This document shows, one piece after another, positions 8,749 to 16,979 of a DNA stretch of 32,500 nt. The stretch is taken from positions 1 through 32,500 of the forward strand of contig JAGUWJ010000072.1 of assembly GCA_020062425.1 (NCBI GenBank), given 5' to 3'. Made by a program: the position numbers and the translations under genes. This DNA is from Actinomycetota bacterium (lineage in GTDB: Bacteria; Actinomycetota; Geothermincolia; Fen-727; Anoxymicrobiaceae). Position 1 is the stretch's first letter. Each line of letters opens with the position of its first letter. The notes under the pieces are model-generated. The model worked only from the letters and a program-made list of their open reading frames with translations, was not told the DNA's origin and did not search any database.

Positions 8749-10053
8749 TTATGACCTGGTCGCGAGAGCGACGAACGGACTGATGGTAGCGGACCCCTTG
8801 TACGGGGTGACAGCCGACTTGGGCAGCGGCTGCCCGTTGTTGCGCATGGTGAAGCGCAGCGTGTTCTCCCCGTAGAGGAACCTGACGTGTATCGAATTCG
8901 CGGTCTGCAGGCCGCCCTTCTCGATCAGCAGGTACTGCTTGAAGTCGGCGAAGATGATATCGCCGACCGTCCCCAGCGCCTCGCACTGCTCGATCGGTTT
9001 TATCGGCCTACCCAGGAGCGAGCCGAACGGCGCGTTAGCGAGGGTCCCGCCGGGTATGAACACCGGGATGCCGCCGGTGCCTACCGCGTGGTACAGTCCG
9101 AAGAGCTGCAGCCAGCACTCCTGGTTGATGTACCACTCGCAGCGCGCAAGGCTGCGTGCCGGTACCCGTGAGTACATCTTCTCGATGTTCTCTGCGAGGA
9201 TCGTCGCAGCCGCCTGGCCGGTCTCCTTGGAGACGCTCACCAGGCATGCCGCATTGAGGATGCCCAGCATCTGGCCGGCACCTGTACCGCGCACTATCTC
9301 GTCGTCCAGCCGGAAGCCGAACTCCTCGGCGAACGCCTCCCTGCAGACCGCCTCGAGCGCGGTGACGTCCTCGAGGACCTCGTCAGTCAGATAGCAGATG
9401 CCCATGAGCTTCTCGAGCGAGAGCTCTATCTGGCGGAACTTCGGCTTCTTGGCGGTCACGGTGTCTGCCTCGTTGGCGCGGTAGACCTGGACTCCGCCCA
9501 GGCGCGAGCCGGTCGCGCGCGACGACTCATCGACCGCGTTCATGACGAGCTTGTTGGAAGGCGCGCTTATCGGGACCTTCCTGCAGCGGTTCGGCAGGAC
9601 GCCGGTCTCGTAAGCGTCCTTGTAGAGTTCGGCCGAGAAGTCGGCCTGCACCAGGAAACCGCCGTCTGAGGGCACCGCCTCGGAGAGACCGGAAGCGGCC
9701 CTCTCCTCGATCAGACGGTCGTCCATGGTCCCGCCGGGCATGCCGGCCCTGACCACTGCCTGCAGCTGCTCGCCAAAGGTCTCGAAACGCTTCTCCGGCT
9801 CGGAGCCGGGGTCCTCATCGGGCGGGACCGCCGTGTCGCGTACGCCCAGGGCGCGGGCACGCTCCTCGGTGGAGATGTCCCTCTTGCAGGCGTCGAGATC
9901 GTCCAGGAGGCCGTCGAGCTTCGCGCACTCGTCCACGGAGCGGTCCTCCTTGTCTATGAGCTCGCGCACCTCCTCCTGGAGCCTCAGCTCCTCCCTTCTC
10001 AATTCAATGAGCTTATCCATTGTGCTCCTTTCGCCCCACGTAAAAAGCCGCAC
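8749..10053 (-). CDS. Major capsid protein, HK97 fold
   Basis: 434 aa; N-terminal coiled-coil delta region, then GGFLVQADFSAELYKDAYETGVLPNRCRKVPI... and capsid core; position after protease. Confidence 0.95.
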   Translation of the reverse strand: MRLFTWGERSTMDKLIELRREELRLQEEVRELIDKEDRSVDECAKLDGLLDDLDACKRDISTEERARALGVRDTAVPPDEDPGSEPEKRFETFGEQLQAVVRAGMPGGTMDDRLIEERAASGLSEAVPSDGGFLVQADFSAELYKDAYETGVLPNRCRKVPISAPSNKLVMNAVDESSRATGSRLGGVQVYRANEADTVTAKKPKFRQIELSLEKLMGICYLTDEVLEDVTALEAVCREAFAEEFGFRLDDEIVRGTGAGQMLGILNAACLVSVSKETGQAAATILAENIEKMYSRVPARSLARCEWYINQECWLQLFGLYHAVGTGGIPVFIPGGTLANAPFGSLLGRPIKPIEQCEALGTVGDIIFADFKQYLLIEKGGLQTANSIHVRFLYGENTLRFTMRNNGQPLPKSAVTPYKGSATISPFVALATRS

Positions 10054-10065
10054 ATTCGGCGGCTC
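10042..10065 (-). terminator. Intrinsic terminator/attenuator upstream of the major capsid gene
   Basis: Minus strand AGCCGC-CGAATGT-GCGGCT followed by TTTTACG in the 40-nt protease/capsid gap. Confidence 0.8.
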
Positions 10066-10093
10066 GCGCGGGTTCTGTCTTCGGTTGCGTTAG

Positions 10094-11110
10094 CTACAAA
10101 CGGAGTATCGCTTCCGCACGCGTGCGCTGTTTGTCCTTCCGCGCTTGCAGAAGTCGCGCAGCGTCGTCTAAGTGCGTTGGCTCATCAGACGGGAGCTTTC
10201 TCCGTAATACCTCGATCGAATGCTCTATTGTCCGAACGTCAGCCTCCGTGGGCCTCTCTTTCGCCAGAGCCTGCGAGAGTGAGTCGACGTCTATGCCGAC
10301 GCTGACCAGGGCTGACCTGACCGCGATCTCTGTGCCCTCATAAGCCTCGAAGGTCACCGGGCCCAAATCGAAGACACGGGCCTTGATGACCTCGCGCTTC
10401 TCGCCGTCTTCGTCAGTCTCCCAGCGATCCTCAGTCGCCATGAAGCTGAATGAGCTTCCCTCCGTGTCACCCCTCTGTATCGACTCAACCAGCGTCGGCA
10501 GCCAGTAGGCGCGCTTGGGCGGATCGACGATGTACTTGAGCCCTTTCTTGTCCTCGAGGAGCTCGAGCGTCGGAGGGTTCGCCCGGTTGCTGCCCAGGAG
10601 GAACATGCGGTCGTGGTTCCAGAGAGCCTTGATCTTGTCCTTCTCGATGGTCTCGGTGAAGGCACCCGGGAGGACCATCTCGCGGAACGAATCGCCGATC
10701 CACGTCCAGCTGTTGAAGAGCGCCCCGTAGCCTGATATCGAGCTCAGCTCGCCGTCGCGCTCTTCCACGCGCATCTCCATGGGCGGTATGCTGCGCGTTT
10801 CAATCCCCCTGTTGACCGTGCGGCCGCTGCCGCCCCGCTTCTCCCCGCCGGGCTCGAGAGCGCGGAAGGAATCCTTATGCTCCTCGTACCAATCCTTGGC
10901 GTCCTCGACCTTCTCGAACTTCTCCTTCGAGAACAGGACCGACTGCGTCTTCATCGGCTTGTCCGCGAGCTCGCCTTCGTCGGCCTTGAGCTTGCCCATG
11001 ACGGCCTTCACGCCCTCGGTTATTTCGACGGTCTTGAAGGTCTCCTCATGGAACAGCTCGGGCTCGCGTATCCTGTGCCGCCAGTAATCGTCCGTTTCGT
11101 CCCAGGGCAT
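10094..11110 (-). CDS. HK97-family prohead protease with N-terminal extension
   Basis: SISGYGALFNSWTWIGDSFREMVLPGAFTETI...ALWNHDRMFLLGSNRANPPTLEL...GDTEGSSFSF; ~110 aa N-terminal domain (SEGIKAVMGKLK-like). Confidence 0.93.
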   Translation of the reverse strand: MPWDETDDYWRHRIREPELFHEETFKTVEITEGVKAVMGKLKADEGELADKPMKTQSVLFSKEKFEKVEDAKDWYEEHKDSFRALEPGGEKRGGSGRTVNRGIETRSIPPMEMRVEERDGELSSISGYGALFNSWTWIGDSFREMVLPGAFTETIEKDKIKALWNHDRMFLLGSNRANPPTLELLEDKKGLKYIVDPPKRAYWLPTLVESIQRGDTEGSSFSFMATEDRWETDEDGEKREVIKARVFDLGPVTFEAYEGTEIAVRSALVSVGIDVDSLSQALAKERPTEADVRTIEHSIEVLRRKLPSDEPTHLDDAARLLQARKDKQRTRAEAILRL

Positions 11111-11126
11111 TTCGCATACCTCCTGT

Positions 11127-13148
11127 TCAATCCTTCACTGCGGCAACCATGCACTCGCAGCCATTCCAGAGCGGCGGGGTAGTCACGTTCCACGAAGGCG
11201 TGAAAACGTCGCTCGAGCGGCCCTCGTATTCAATCTCGCTGTCCCTGTCCACGAATGTCGAGCCCTCGCAACGGCTGCCGAGATCGATCACCATCTCGTC
11301 GAGCTGCTTGCAGTACCTGTTGCCGTCGAGTTCTACCCACTCGAGCCGGCGTACCTCATTGGTGAAATAGGTTGCCTTGCTGATGAGCCCTGTGGTCCGA
11401 ACCGTCTCCCAGGTGGTGAGTGCGGCGGGCACCGTCTCCGGCCAGTCCTCGAGCTCTTCGACCATCAGGTCATACAGCAAGTCATCAGCTGCGCGGCCTT
11501 CTTTGGTGAGGGCTGCCACGAGCGTGTTATAGGCACCGTTGCAGTGGCGCTCGGCGACGCGCTCGATGTGATAGTCCAGGCACTCGTTGAGTGCCCTGGT
11601 CATTCCGGCGAATCCGCCAGCCTCGGTCGCGGCTTGCGCCTGCACAGCCTCGGCGAGAGAGGCAAACGCGGGCTCCATGAACTCGCGGAACATGGCGCGG
11701 TGAGCCTCATAGTATTCTCGGGCGAACGAGCGGAAGCTCATCGGGTCCTGTCGCTTTGCTTCAGACAGGAGCTTTCTAACTTCCCGTTTCACCATGCGCC
11801 CGGCGGCATCGTTGAAGACCTTGCGGAACGAGCGGGCTATCAAGAGGCGCTTCTCCGCGCCGGCTTTCCGGCTCGCTCGGCTGCTCCTGTTGCCAACCGG
11901 GCCGTAAACCGGCACCAGCTGAGGCAGCACTGTTCTCCCGCCCTCCGGCTGCTGCGGACTGCCAACCACCGTCATGTTCGTCGGGCTCAGATAGGTCTGG
12001 CCCTCGCCGTCCGGTAGCGGGTTCCTGTTCTCGAGCTCGCGCCATTCGTCCGCGCTGAGCGCACCCCATGAGCGCTGTATCGCGAGGGCCTCGGCTCGAG
12101 ACTTCGAGTCGCCACGGAGCAGGGCGTCGATAAGATGCTCGGCGTAGTACTCCTGCCGCTCCCTGGTATCCAGCAGCTTCAGCGCGACCGTCTGCTCCCA
12201 GCGGATGGCCCAGGGGCGGATCGTGTCGATTGTATACTCGACCCCCTGGTGCTCGATGTTCGAGTACGTCGCGTCGGAAAGGTCCGCTATCTTGTGAGGC
12301 TTCATGCGGAAGATCGCGCAGATCTGCGTCCGCTGGAACTTGCGCGTCTCGAGGAACTGGATATCCTCGGGCGGGAAGCCGACTGTCTTGATCTCAAGCC
12401 CTTCCTCGAGGATCGCCAGGCGCTGCGCGTTGTCGAGGCCGAGGTGCTTCTCCTCCCAGGACTTGCGGAAGTTCTCCTGGGCGTCCGGCGACATCTCACT
12501 TGGATGCGAGAAATACATGCCGGGGCGAGCGTTGTTCGCGAAAGTCTTCGACCCGAACTTCTCGGCCGCCATAGCCAAGCCGATGGCGCCGCGTGCCTTG
12601 GCGATCGGGGAATATCCGTAGAGCCCGTTGAACCCGAAGGCTGGTATGTGGAACACCCTGCCGGCGTCGAGCACGACATCCTTGCCGCCCGGTAACCTGA
12701 TCTTGTACTTGAGCCGCTTCGCCGCGTCACGGAAAGGTATCGTGCGATCGGGACGGAGCGGCCAGAGACCTATAACCCGCAGGTGATCGTCGAGCTGGAT
12801 CTCCGCGTAGGCATTGCCCCACGTGTTCAGGTGGCCGGTCAAAGTCTCCCTGAAAGTCATCGCCGTCATCTCTGGGTTCGGCGCGTCGTGAAGGATCGAG
12901 TACAGCGGGTGATCGCTCGCACGCTCCCGTCCCTTGTCACCGAGCCGGCGATACAGGACAAAAGGCAGCGAGCCGACGTCCTCGGAAATGACCCGCACGC
13001 AAGCGAACACGTCCGGGTAGTCAAGCGCATTGCTCTCGTTGACTTGCACGCCTGCCTGGGTTTCCGGCGGATACACGGCCAGGTCCATGTCGCGGTCCAT
13101 GTCGGCGAGACTGTACCTGCGCTCGATCAGGTCCATCAGGAATCCCAT
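11127..13148 (-). CDS. HK97-type portal protein with ~270 aa C-terminal MuF-like extension
   Basis: 673 aa; portal core (DVFACVRVISEDVGSLPFVLYRRL...NIEHQGVEYTIDTIRPW) then C-terminal region ending TPSWNVTTPPLWNGCECMV. Confidence 0.9.
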   Translation of the reverse strand: MGFLMDLIERRYSLADMDRDMDLAVYPPETQAGVQVNESNALDYPDVFACVRVISEDVGSLPFVLYRRLGDKGRERASDHPLYSILHDAPNPEMTAMTFRETLTGHLNTWGNAYAEIQLDDHLRVIGLWPLRPDRTIPFRDAAKRLKYKIRLPGGKDVVLDAGRVFHIPAFGFNGLYGYSPIAKARGAIGLAMAAEKFGSKTFANNARPGMYFSHPSEMSPDAQENFRKSWEEKHLGLDNAQRLAILEEGLEIKTVGFPPEDIQFLETRKFQRTQICAIFRMKPHKIADLSDATYSNIEHQGVEYTIDTIRPWAIRWEQTVALKLLDTRERQEYYAEHLIDALLRGDSKSRAEALAIQRSWGALSADEWRELENRNPLPDGEGQTYLSPTNMTVVGSPQQPEGGRTVLPQLVPVYGPVGNRSSRASRKAGAEKRLLIARSFRKVFNDAAGRMVKREVRKLLSEAKRQDPMSFRSFAREYYEAHRAMFREFMEPAFASLAEAVQAQAATEAGGFAGMTRALNECLDYHIERVAERHCNGAYNTLVAALTKEGRAADDLLYDLMVEELEDWPETVPAALTTWETVRTTGLISKATYFTNEVRRLEWVELDGNRYCKQLDEMVIDLGSRCEGSTFVDRDSEIEYEGRSSDVFTPSWNVTTPPLWNGCECMVAAVKD

Positions 13149-13309
13149 TACCGCACCCCGAGGAATATAACGCCGGCACCGACCGCGATAAACGCCGCCG
13201 GCACGTAGATCATCGCGAGCCCAGCCGCGAGGCAGGCGATCCCTGCAAGAACCACCGCGTCCCTGACGCCGAACAGTCTACGCCGCTCCTTCGGGACCTT
13301 CTTCTCCAT
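13148..13309 (-). CDS. Small two-TM membrane protein
   Basis: Not in ORF track. ATG at 13309, MEKKVPKERRRLFGVRDAVVLAGIACLAAGLAMIYVPAAFIAVGAGVIFLGVR; stop overlaps portal ATG by 1 nt and start overlaps the end of TerL. Confidence 0.7.
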   Translation of the reverse strand: MEKKVPKERRRLFGVRDAVVLAGIACLAAGLAMIYVPAAFIAVGAGVIFLGVR

Positions 13310-14858
13310 CCGGGGAACCTCCTACGGCGATAACGCCCCTCTTCTCGTAGACGCTCGGCTTTTTCCGCATCGCCATCGCACCGTCGAGCGCCATAACCAG
13401 AGCGACCATCCCGTCGATCTTCTCAGTTGATTTCTCTTTGTCGGGCTTGATGTTGCCGGCCGCGTCCATCCTCGCAACCAGGTTGTCGGCCATCCATCGC
13501 AATACCGGGTTACCGCCGTGCTCGAGCTGGCGGGAAAGCACCAGCTTCTCGAGCTCCTTCATGGGAGCGTTCATCGAGGCGAATCCCTGGCCCATCTGCG
13601 CCATCTGGAAGCCCTCGCCCTCGAGCGCGGTGGATATCTCGGTTGCGCCCCAGCGGTCGAAGCTGATCTCCATGACCCGGTAGCGCTTGGCCAGCTCGCG
13701 GATCTCGGCCTTGATGAACTCGTAGTCGATGACGTTGCCCGGCGTCGCCTTGATGAAACCGGCCCGCACCCAATGATCGTAGGGCACCCGGTCCTTCTCG
13801 ACACGCTTCTGCATGTTGTCTTCCGGGATCCAGAACCGCGAAATGACCTTCCGCTGTCCATCCTCCATTGGGAAGACCAGCTCGAAAGCGCTGACGTCGA
13901 TGTTGCTCGAGAGGTCGAGGCCCCCGTAACAGAAGCGGCCGAGCAGCTCCTGCTCAAGCACCTGGCCGGCGGAGGCATCCCAGTCAGCCAAGTTGAGGAA
14001 GCGCGACTCGGCCTGCGTCCACTGGCAAAGGCGGTAACGCCGGAAAGCGTTGATGCGCGTCGGCGTCTCAATCGCCGCCTTGTGGTGCTCCCGGATCCGC
14101 TTCATGTCCAGGATATGCCCAAGCGCCGGGTTGACTTTGCGCCAGTTCTTCGAGCTCTCCCAGTCCGCGTCATCAGGGAGGGAAAAGACCATCGCGAAGA
14201 AGCGCGGATCATCTATGAGCCCCTTGGCGATCTTTTCCGCGTGCTCGTGGAGCTCCCAGCAAACGGTTTTCCTATCGAAGCCCGCCGTCGTGATCGCGAC
14301 AAAGAGAGGCTGCGTGCGCGCGTCCCCGGAACCCTCGGTCAGAACCTCCCAGAACTTGCGGTCCTCGAGGGCATGAAGCTCGTCGAACACCAGGCCGTGA
14401 ATGTTGAAACCGTGTTTGCTCTTAGCGTCGGCCGAGATCGCCCGGTAGAACGATCCCGTCTTCGGCACGTAGATCGTATAGCGGCTGTCGACGATCTTAC
14501 AGCGCTTCTCGAGGGCCGACGATTGCCGCACCATCCGGGCAGCAATCCGGAAGGCGATCGCGGCCTGATCCCGCTCGGTCGCCGCGGAGTAGATCTGCGC
14601 GCCTTCCTCGCCGTCGTTGAACAACAGGTCCAATGCGATAGCCGCGGCCAGTGGAGTTTTGCCGTTCTTCTTCGGGATCTCGAAGTAAGCCTGGCGGTAC
14701 TGACGGTAACCGTCTTCATCGAGCGTGCCAAAGATCGTGGAGATAGCCTTGCGCTGCCAGGGCATCAGCTCGAAAGGCCTGCCGGCCCAGCGGCCCTCGG
14801 TGAGCTTCAGGTTGCTGATGAACCGCAGGTGCCGTTCCGCGGTCTTGCGGCTGAACAT
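13278..14858 (-). CDS. terL: Terminase large subunit
   Basis: 526 aa; FELMPWQRKAISTIFGT...YFEIPKKNGKTPLAAAIALDLLF...GLVFDELHALEDRKFWE. Confidence 0.97.
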   Translation of the reverse strand: MFSRKTAERHLRFISNLKLTEGRWAGRPFELMPWQRKAISTIFGTLDEDGYRQYRQAYFEIPKKNGKTPLAAAIALDLLFNDGEEGAQIYSAATERDQAAIAFRIAARMVRQSSALEKRCKIVDSRYTIYVPKTGSFYRAISADAKSKHGFNIHGLVFDELHALEDRKFWEVLTEGSGDARTQPLFVAITTAGFDRKTVCWELHEHAEKIAKGLIDDPRFFAMVFSLPDDADWESSKNWRKVNPALGHILDMKRIREHHKAAIETPTRINAFRRYRLCQWTQAESRFLNLADWDASAGQVLEQELLGRFCYGGLDLSSNIDVSAFELVFPMEDGQRKVISRFWIPEDNMQKRVEKDRVPYDHWVRAGFIKATPGNVIDYEFIKAEIRELAKRYRVMEISFDRWGATEISTALEGEGFQMAQMGQGFASMNAPMKELEKLVLSRQLEHGGNPVLRWMADNLVARMDAAGNIKPDKEKSTEKIDGMVALVMALDGAMAMRKKPSVYEKRGVIAVGGSPDGEEGPEGAA

Positions 14859-14861
14859 GGG

Positions 14862-15359
14862 TTACCTCCCGGACAGGAGATCCTCCATGTCGTCGTCAGA
14901 GTCATCGCCAGTGACACTCATGCGGCTGCGAGCCGACGGCGTCATGCCAAACTCGGCGCACCATGCGCGGATCTCCTTGATCGCCTGGTTGGCTATGCCG
15001 ACAGCCGGTATCTGCTGGATATAGCCTTTCGGCGTAACGAAGCAGGAGGGCGGGACCTCCGAGTCTGGGGCCCTCTCGGCGTTATGTTCCGCGATTGCCT
15101 TCTCGGCCTGCACCCACCTGGAGTATGCCATGCAGTAGCATGCGAAGGCGGGGCCGTCGGCCTCGGTGAGAAGTCCGAGGCGTTCGAGGACCGGTGCCAT
15201 GCGGCGCCATTCGCGGCGGGCTACCGCGTCCAGGTGAACCGGTGCTTTCGGCGCTATCGGCCTCGGCTTTGGCTCATTCTTGTTGGGCGGTCTCTTCCCT
15301 GGATCGCCGTCAACAACTTTCAAATGAGACGGCTTTGGCTTTCTACCTGGGGCAGCCAT
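14862..15359 (-). CDS. terS: Terminase small subunit, P27 family
   Basis: 165 aa; GRKPKPSHLKVVDGDPGKRPPNKNEPKP... directly upstream of TerL. Confidence 0.93.
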   Translation of the reverse strand: MAAPGRKPKPSHLKVVDGDPGKRPPNKNEPKPRPIAPKAPVHLDAVARREWRRMAPVLERLGLLTEADGPAFACYCMAYSRWVQAEKAIAEHNAERAPDSEVPPSCFVTPKGYIQQIPAVGIANQAIKEIRAWCAEFGMTPSARSRMSVTGDDSDDDMEDLLSGR

Positions 15360-15399
15360 CTCTACCCCCCTCGTCTATATCGCGGCCTCTAAAGCGAAC

Positions 15400-15816
15400 C
15401 TACCCCCCCGGTCTTTGCGTCTTTTGTTCTCGTGATTCGCGCCCCCCTACCCCCCGCTTGGCCGCATGGCATCGAACGCAAAGACTCTCAAGGTTTTCAG
15501 AACTATTATTTCGATTGTTGCCGTCCTTGTGGTGCACTTGTCTTGCTACTTCGACTGCTCCGCTAGCCTTGCACTCCTCGCATAGCGGGTCGCGTGCCAG
15601 CTTCCGCGCTCTCACTCGTTGCCAGTCAGACCCGTATCCTCTCTCGGTGCTCGAGCCGCGCCTCTCGTCCTCTTTTTCTCGGCTTGCTCGTCTGTGCTCT
15701 TCGCACCGAGACTCGCCCGACAGGTTCGGACAGCCCGGCCAGGTGCACCGCTTCAATGCCCTTCGTGGCACACGTCTCAACCTTCTCGCTGGGTTACGGC
15801 AGCAACTGCTGCCCAC
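15400..15816 (-). CDS. HNH endonuclease (terminase-associated)
   Basis: DWQRVRARKLARDPLCEECKASGAVEVARQVHHKDGNNRNNSSENLESLCVRCHAAK; likely start is downstream of the listed GTG. Confidence 0.9.
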   Translation of the reverse strand: MGSSCCRNPARRLRRVPRRALKRCTWPGCPNLSGESRCEEHRRASREKEDERRGSSTERGYGSDWQRVRARKLARDPLCEECKASGAVEVARQVHHKDGNNRNNSSENLESLCVRCHAAKRGVGGRESREQKTQRPGG

Positions 15817-16013
15817 GCCTGCTCGACTCTGTCTTCAAGATGATACCGCCGGGCGAAGGAATCACGCCCCAGCGCATGAGCCTCCGCATGGTGAACAAGG
15901 CACAGATAGATCTCATTCTCCCGTACCAGCGCGGCTCTCCCATGAGCTCCCCTGGTGTAGATGTGGTGCGGTGTCTTCATCGCACGGTTCGGGCACAGCT
16001 CGCAACGTTGCAT
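15777..16013 (-). CDS. HNH-like small protein
   Basis: Start taken at ATG 16013 (MQRCELCPNRAMKTPHHIYTRGAHGRAALVRENEIYLCLVHHAEAHALGR); the upstream part of the listed ORF is translated tRNA. Confidence 0.75.
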   Translation of the reverse strand: MQRCELCPNRAMKTPHHIYTRGAHGRAALVRENEIYLCLVHHAEAHALGRDSFARRYHLEDRVEQAWAAVAAVTQREG

Positions 16014-16021
16014 GATCTCCT

Positions 16022-16097
16022 TGGTAGCGGGGGCCGGATTCGAACCGACGACTTCCTGGGTATGGGCCAGGCGAGCTAACCACTGCTCTACCCCGCA
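16022..16097 (-). tRNA. tRNA-Met(CAU), initiator-like, CCA encoded
   Basis: Minus strand TGCGGGG TA GAGC AGTGGTTA GCTC G CCTGG CCCATAC CCAGG AAGTC GTCGG TTCGAAT CCGGC CCCCGCT A CCA folds as a cloverleaf; 1:72 mismatch, A11:U24, C33. Confidence 0.88.
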
Positions 16098-16112
16098 GCG
16101 GATATAGGAAAA

Positions 16113-16205
16113 CCCCGTCACTCGGGGCGCTGTGTTCAGGCGGGCTTGTAGCCCGCCAGGCGGATCGCATCGGGTGAGATGCGCGGCGGCCGGGAGGTAC
16201 CGGCC
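16113..16205. ncRNA. Candidate structured RNA: four consecutive perfect hairpins between an HNH gene and the tRNA
   Basis: CCCCG/CGGGG (16113-16127), GGCGGGCT/AGCCCGCC (16139-16157), CGCATC/GATGCG (16166-16183), GGCCGG/CCGGCC (16188-16205). Confidence 0.5.
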
Positions 16206-16213
16206 AGGGGAAA

Positions 16214-16516
16214 CTAGACTGCCTTCAATTTGTTCATCACGTTATGGAACGCATGACTCGCCACGTGACATTCATGGCAAAGTGTTATACCGTTGCGGAC
16301 TTTCATCTTGTGCTGAGGGTGTGTAGCGACAGGATAAATGTGATGCGCCTCCAGCTTCTCGAAGACGGTACTGCCGCAGGATTGGCATGTGTGGTTGTCC
16401 CTCTTGAGAACGGCTGTCCGCCAGTCCCTGAGAGGTGCATCAAACTGCTTCGACTGCGGCGAAGGATGCCTCTCCCAATCCATCCACTTCTTGTTGCCAC
16501 CATATGGATTGTCCAT
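16214..16516 (-). CDS. HNH endonuclease
   Basis: LRDWRTAVLKRDNHTCQSCGSTVFEKLEAHHIYPVATHPQHKMKVRNGITLCHECHVASH. Confidence 0.93.
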   Translation of the reverse strand: MDNPYGGNKKWMDWERHPSPQSKQFDAPLRDWRTAVLKRDNHTCQSCGSTVFEKLEAHHIYPVATHPQHKMKVRNGITLCHECHVASHAFHNVMNKLKAV

Positions 16517-16540
16517 GTTGGCTCCTTAACAAAAGGGGGA

Positions 16541-16571
16541 TAAAGAAGAAAGCCCCTGGCTTCCGGGGCTT
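16541..16571 (-). terminator. Intrinsic terminator between late promoter and late operon
   Basis: Minus strand AAGCCCC-GGAAGCCA-GGGGCTT followed by TCTTCTTTA. Confidence 0.85.
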
Positions 16572-16597
16572 CATTGCAGACTTCTTAGACTGGCATA

Positions 16598-16626
16598 AGT
16601 ATTGTCAAGTCTCGACTATTTGTCAA
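16598..16626 (-). promoter_or_regulatory. Putative late promoter
   Basis: Minus strand TTGACA (16626-16621), 17-nt spacer, AATACT (16603-16598); a second TTGACA lies at 16608-16603. Confidence 0.65.
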
Positions 16627-16967
16627 GACTTTCTTACTCCCCGCCTCCTCCGCTCGTACTCCTCGAGGTTCTGCAACTGCTCCTCGGTAACGGGCTCTGC
16701 AGGCGACCTGTCCCACGCCTTTCTGTGGTATCTGCCCGTTATGACATCAATCGCCCGGGCCTGCGTGTTCGCCTCCCTCTTCAACCTCTGGAGTTCTTCG
16801 TGGGCCCAGGGATTCGCTATTTCTATCCCACCTTCAACCATGCCGTGCTTCTGACCGCCCGCCGGGACTACCGCGCTTCCCCCGCTCTCGTATCCCTTGT
16901 AAGCGATGGAAAGCAACATGCCCGCCACGGCTTCGAGTTTGCGGATGCTATCGTGCAGTTCCTGCAA
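16623..16967 (-). CDS. Hypothetical phage protein
   Basis: 114 aa, TTG start, last ORF before the promoter/terminator cassette. Confidence 0.65.
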   Translation of the reverse strand: MQELHDSIRKLEAVAGMLLSIAYKGYESGGSAVVPAGGQKHGMVEGGIEIANPWAHEELQRLKREANTQARAIDVITGRYHRKAWDRSPAEPVTEEQLQNLEEYERRRRGVRKS

Positions 16968-16979
16968 CAGCAGACAGCC

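Noticed and set aside
13518-15392. 624 aa plus-strand ORF antisense to TerL/TerS
   Set aside because: Long antisense open frame caused by codon bias; the minus-strand terminase genes are unambiguous.
16014-16170. N-terminal part of ORF 15777-16121 (GVEQWLARLAHTQEVVGSNPAPATKE) and the 15913-16170 ORF
   Set aside because: Typical false translation of a tRNA gene; the sequence is the tRNA-Met.
16113-16516. HNH gene plus hairpins as an IscB/omega-RNA-type RNA-guided system
   Set aside because: The HNH protein is only 100 aa and has no RuvC or bridge-helix region; the hairpins were kept only as an unclassified RNA candidate.
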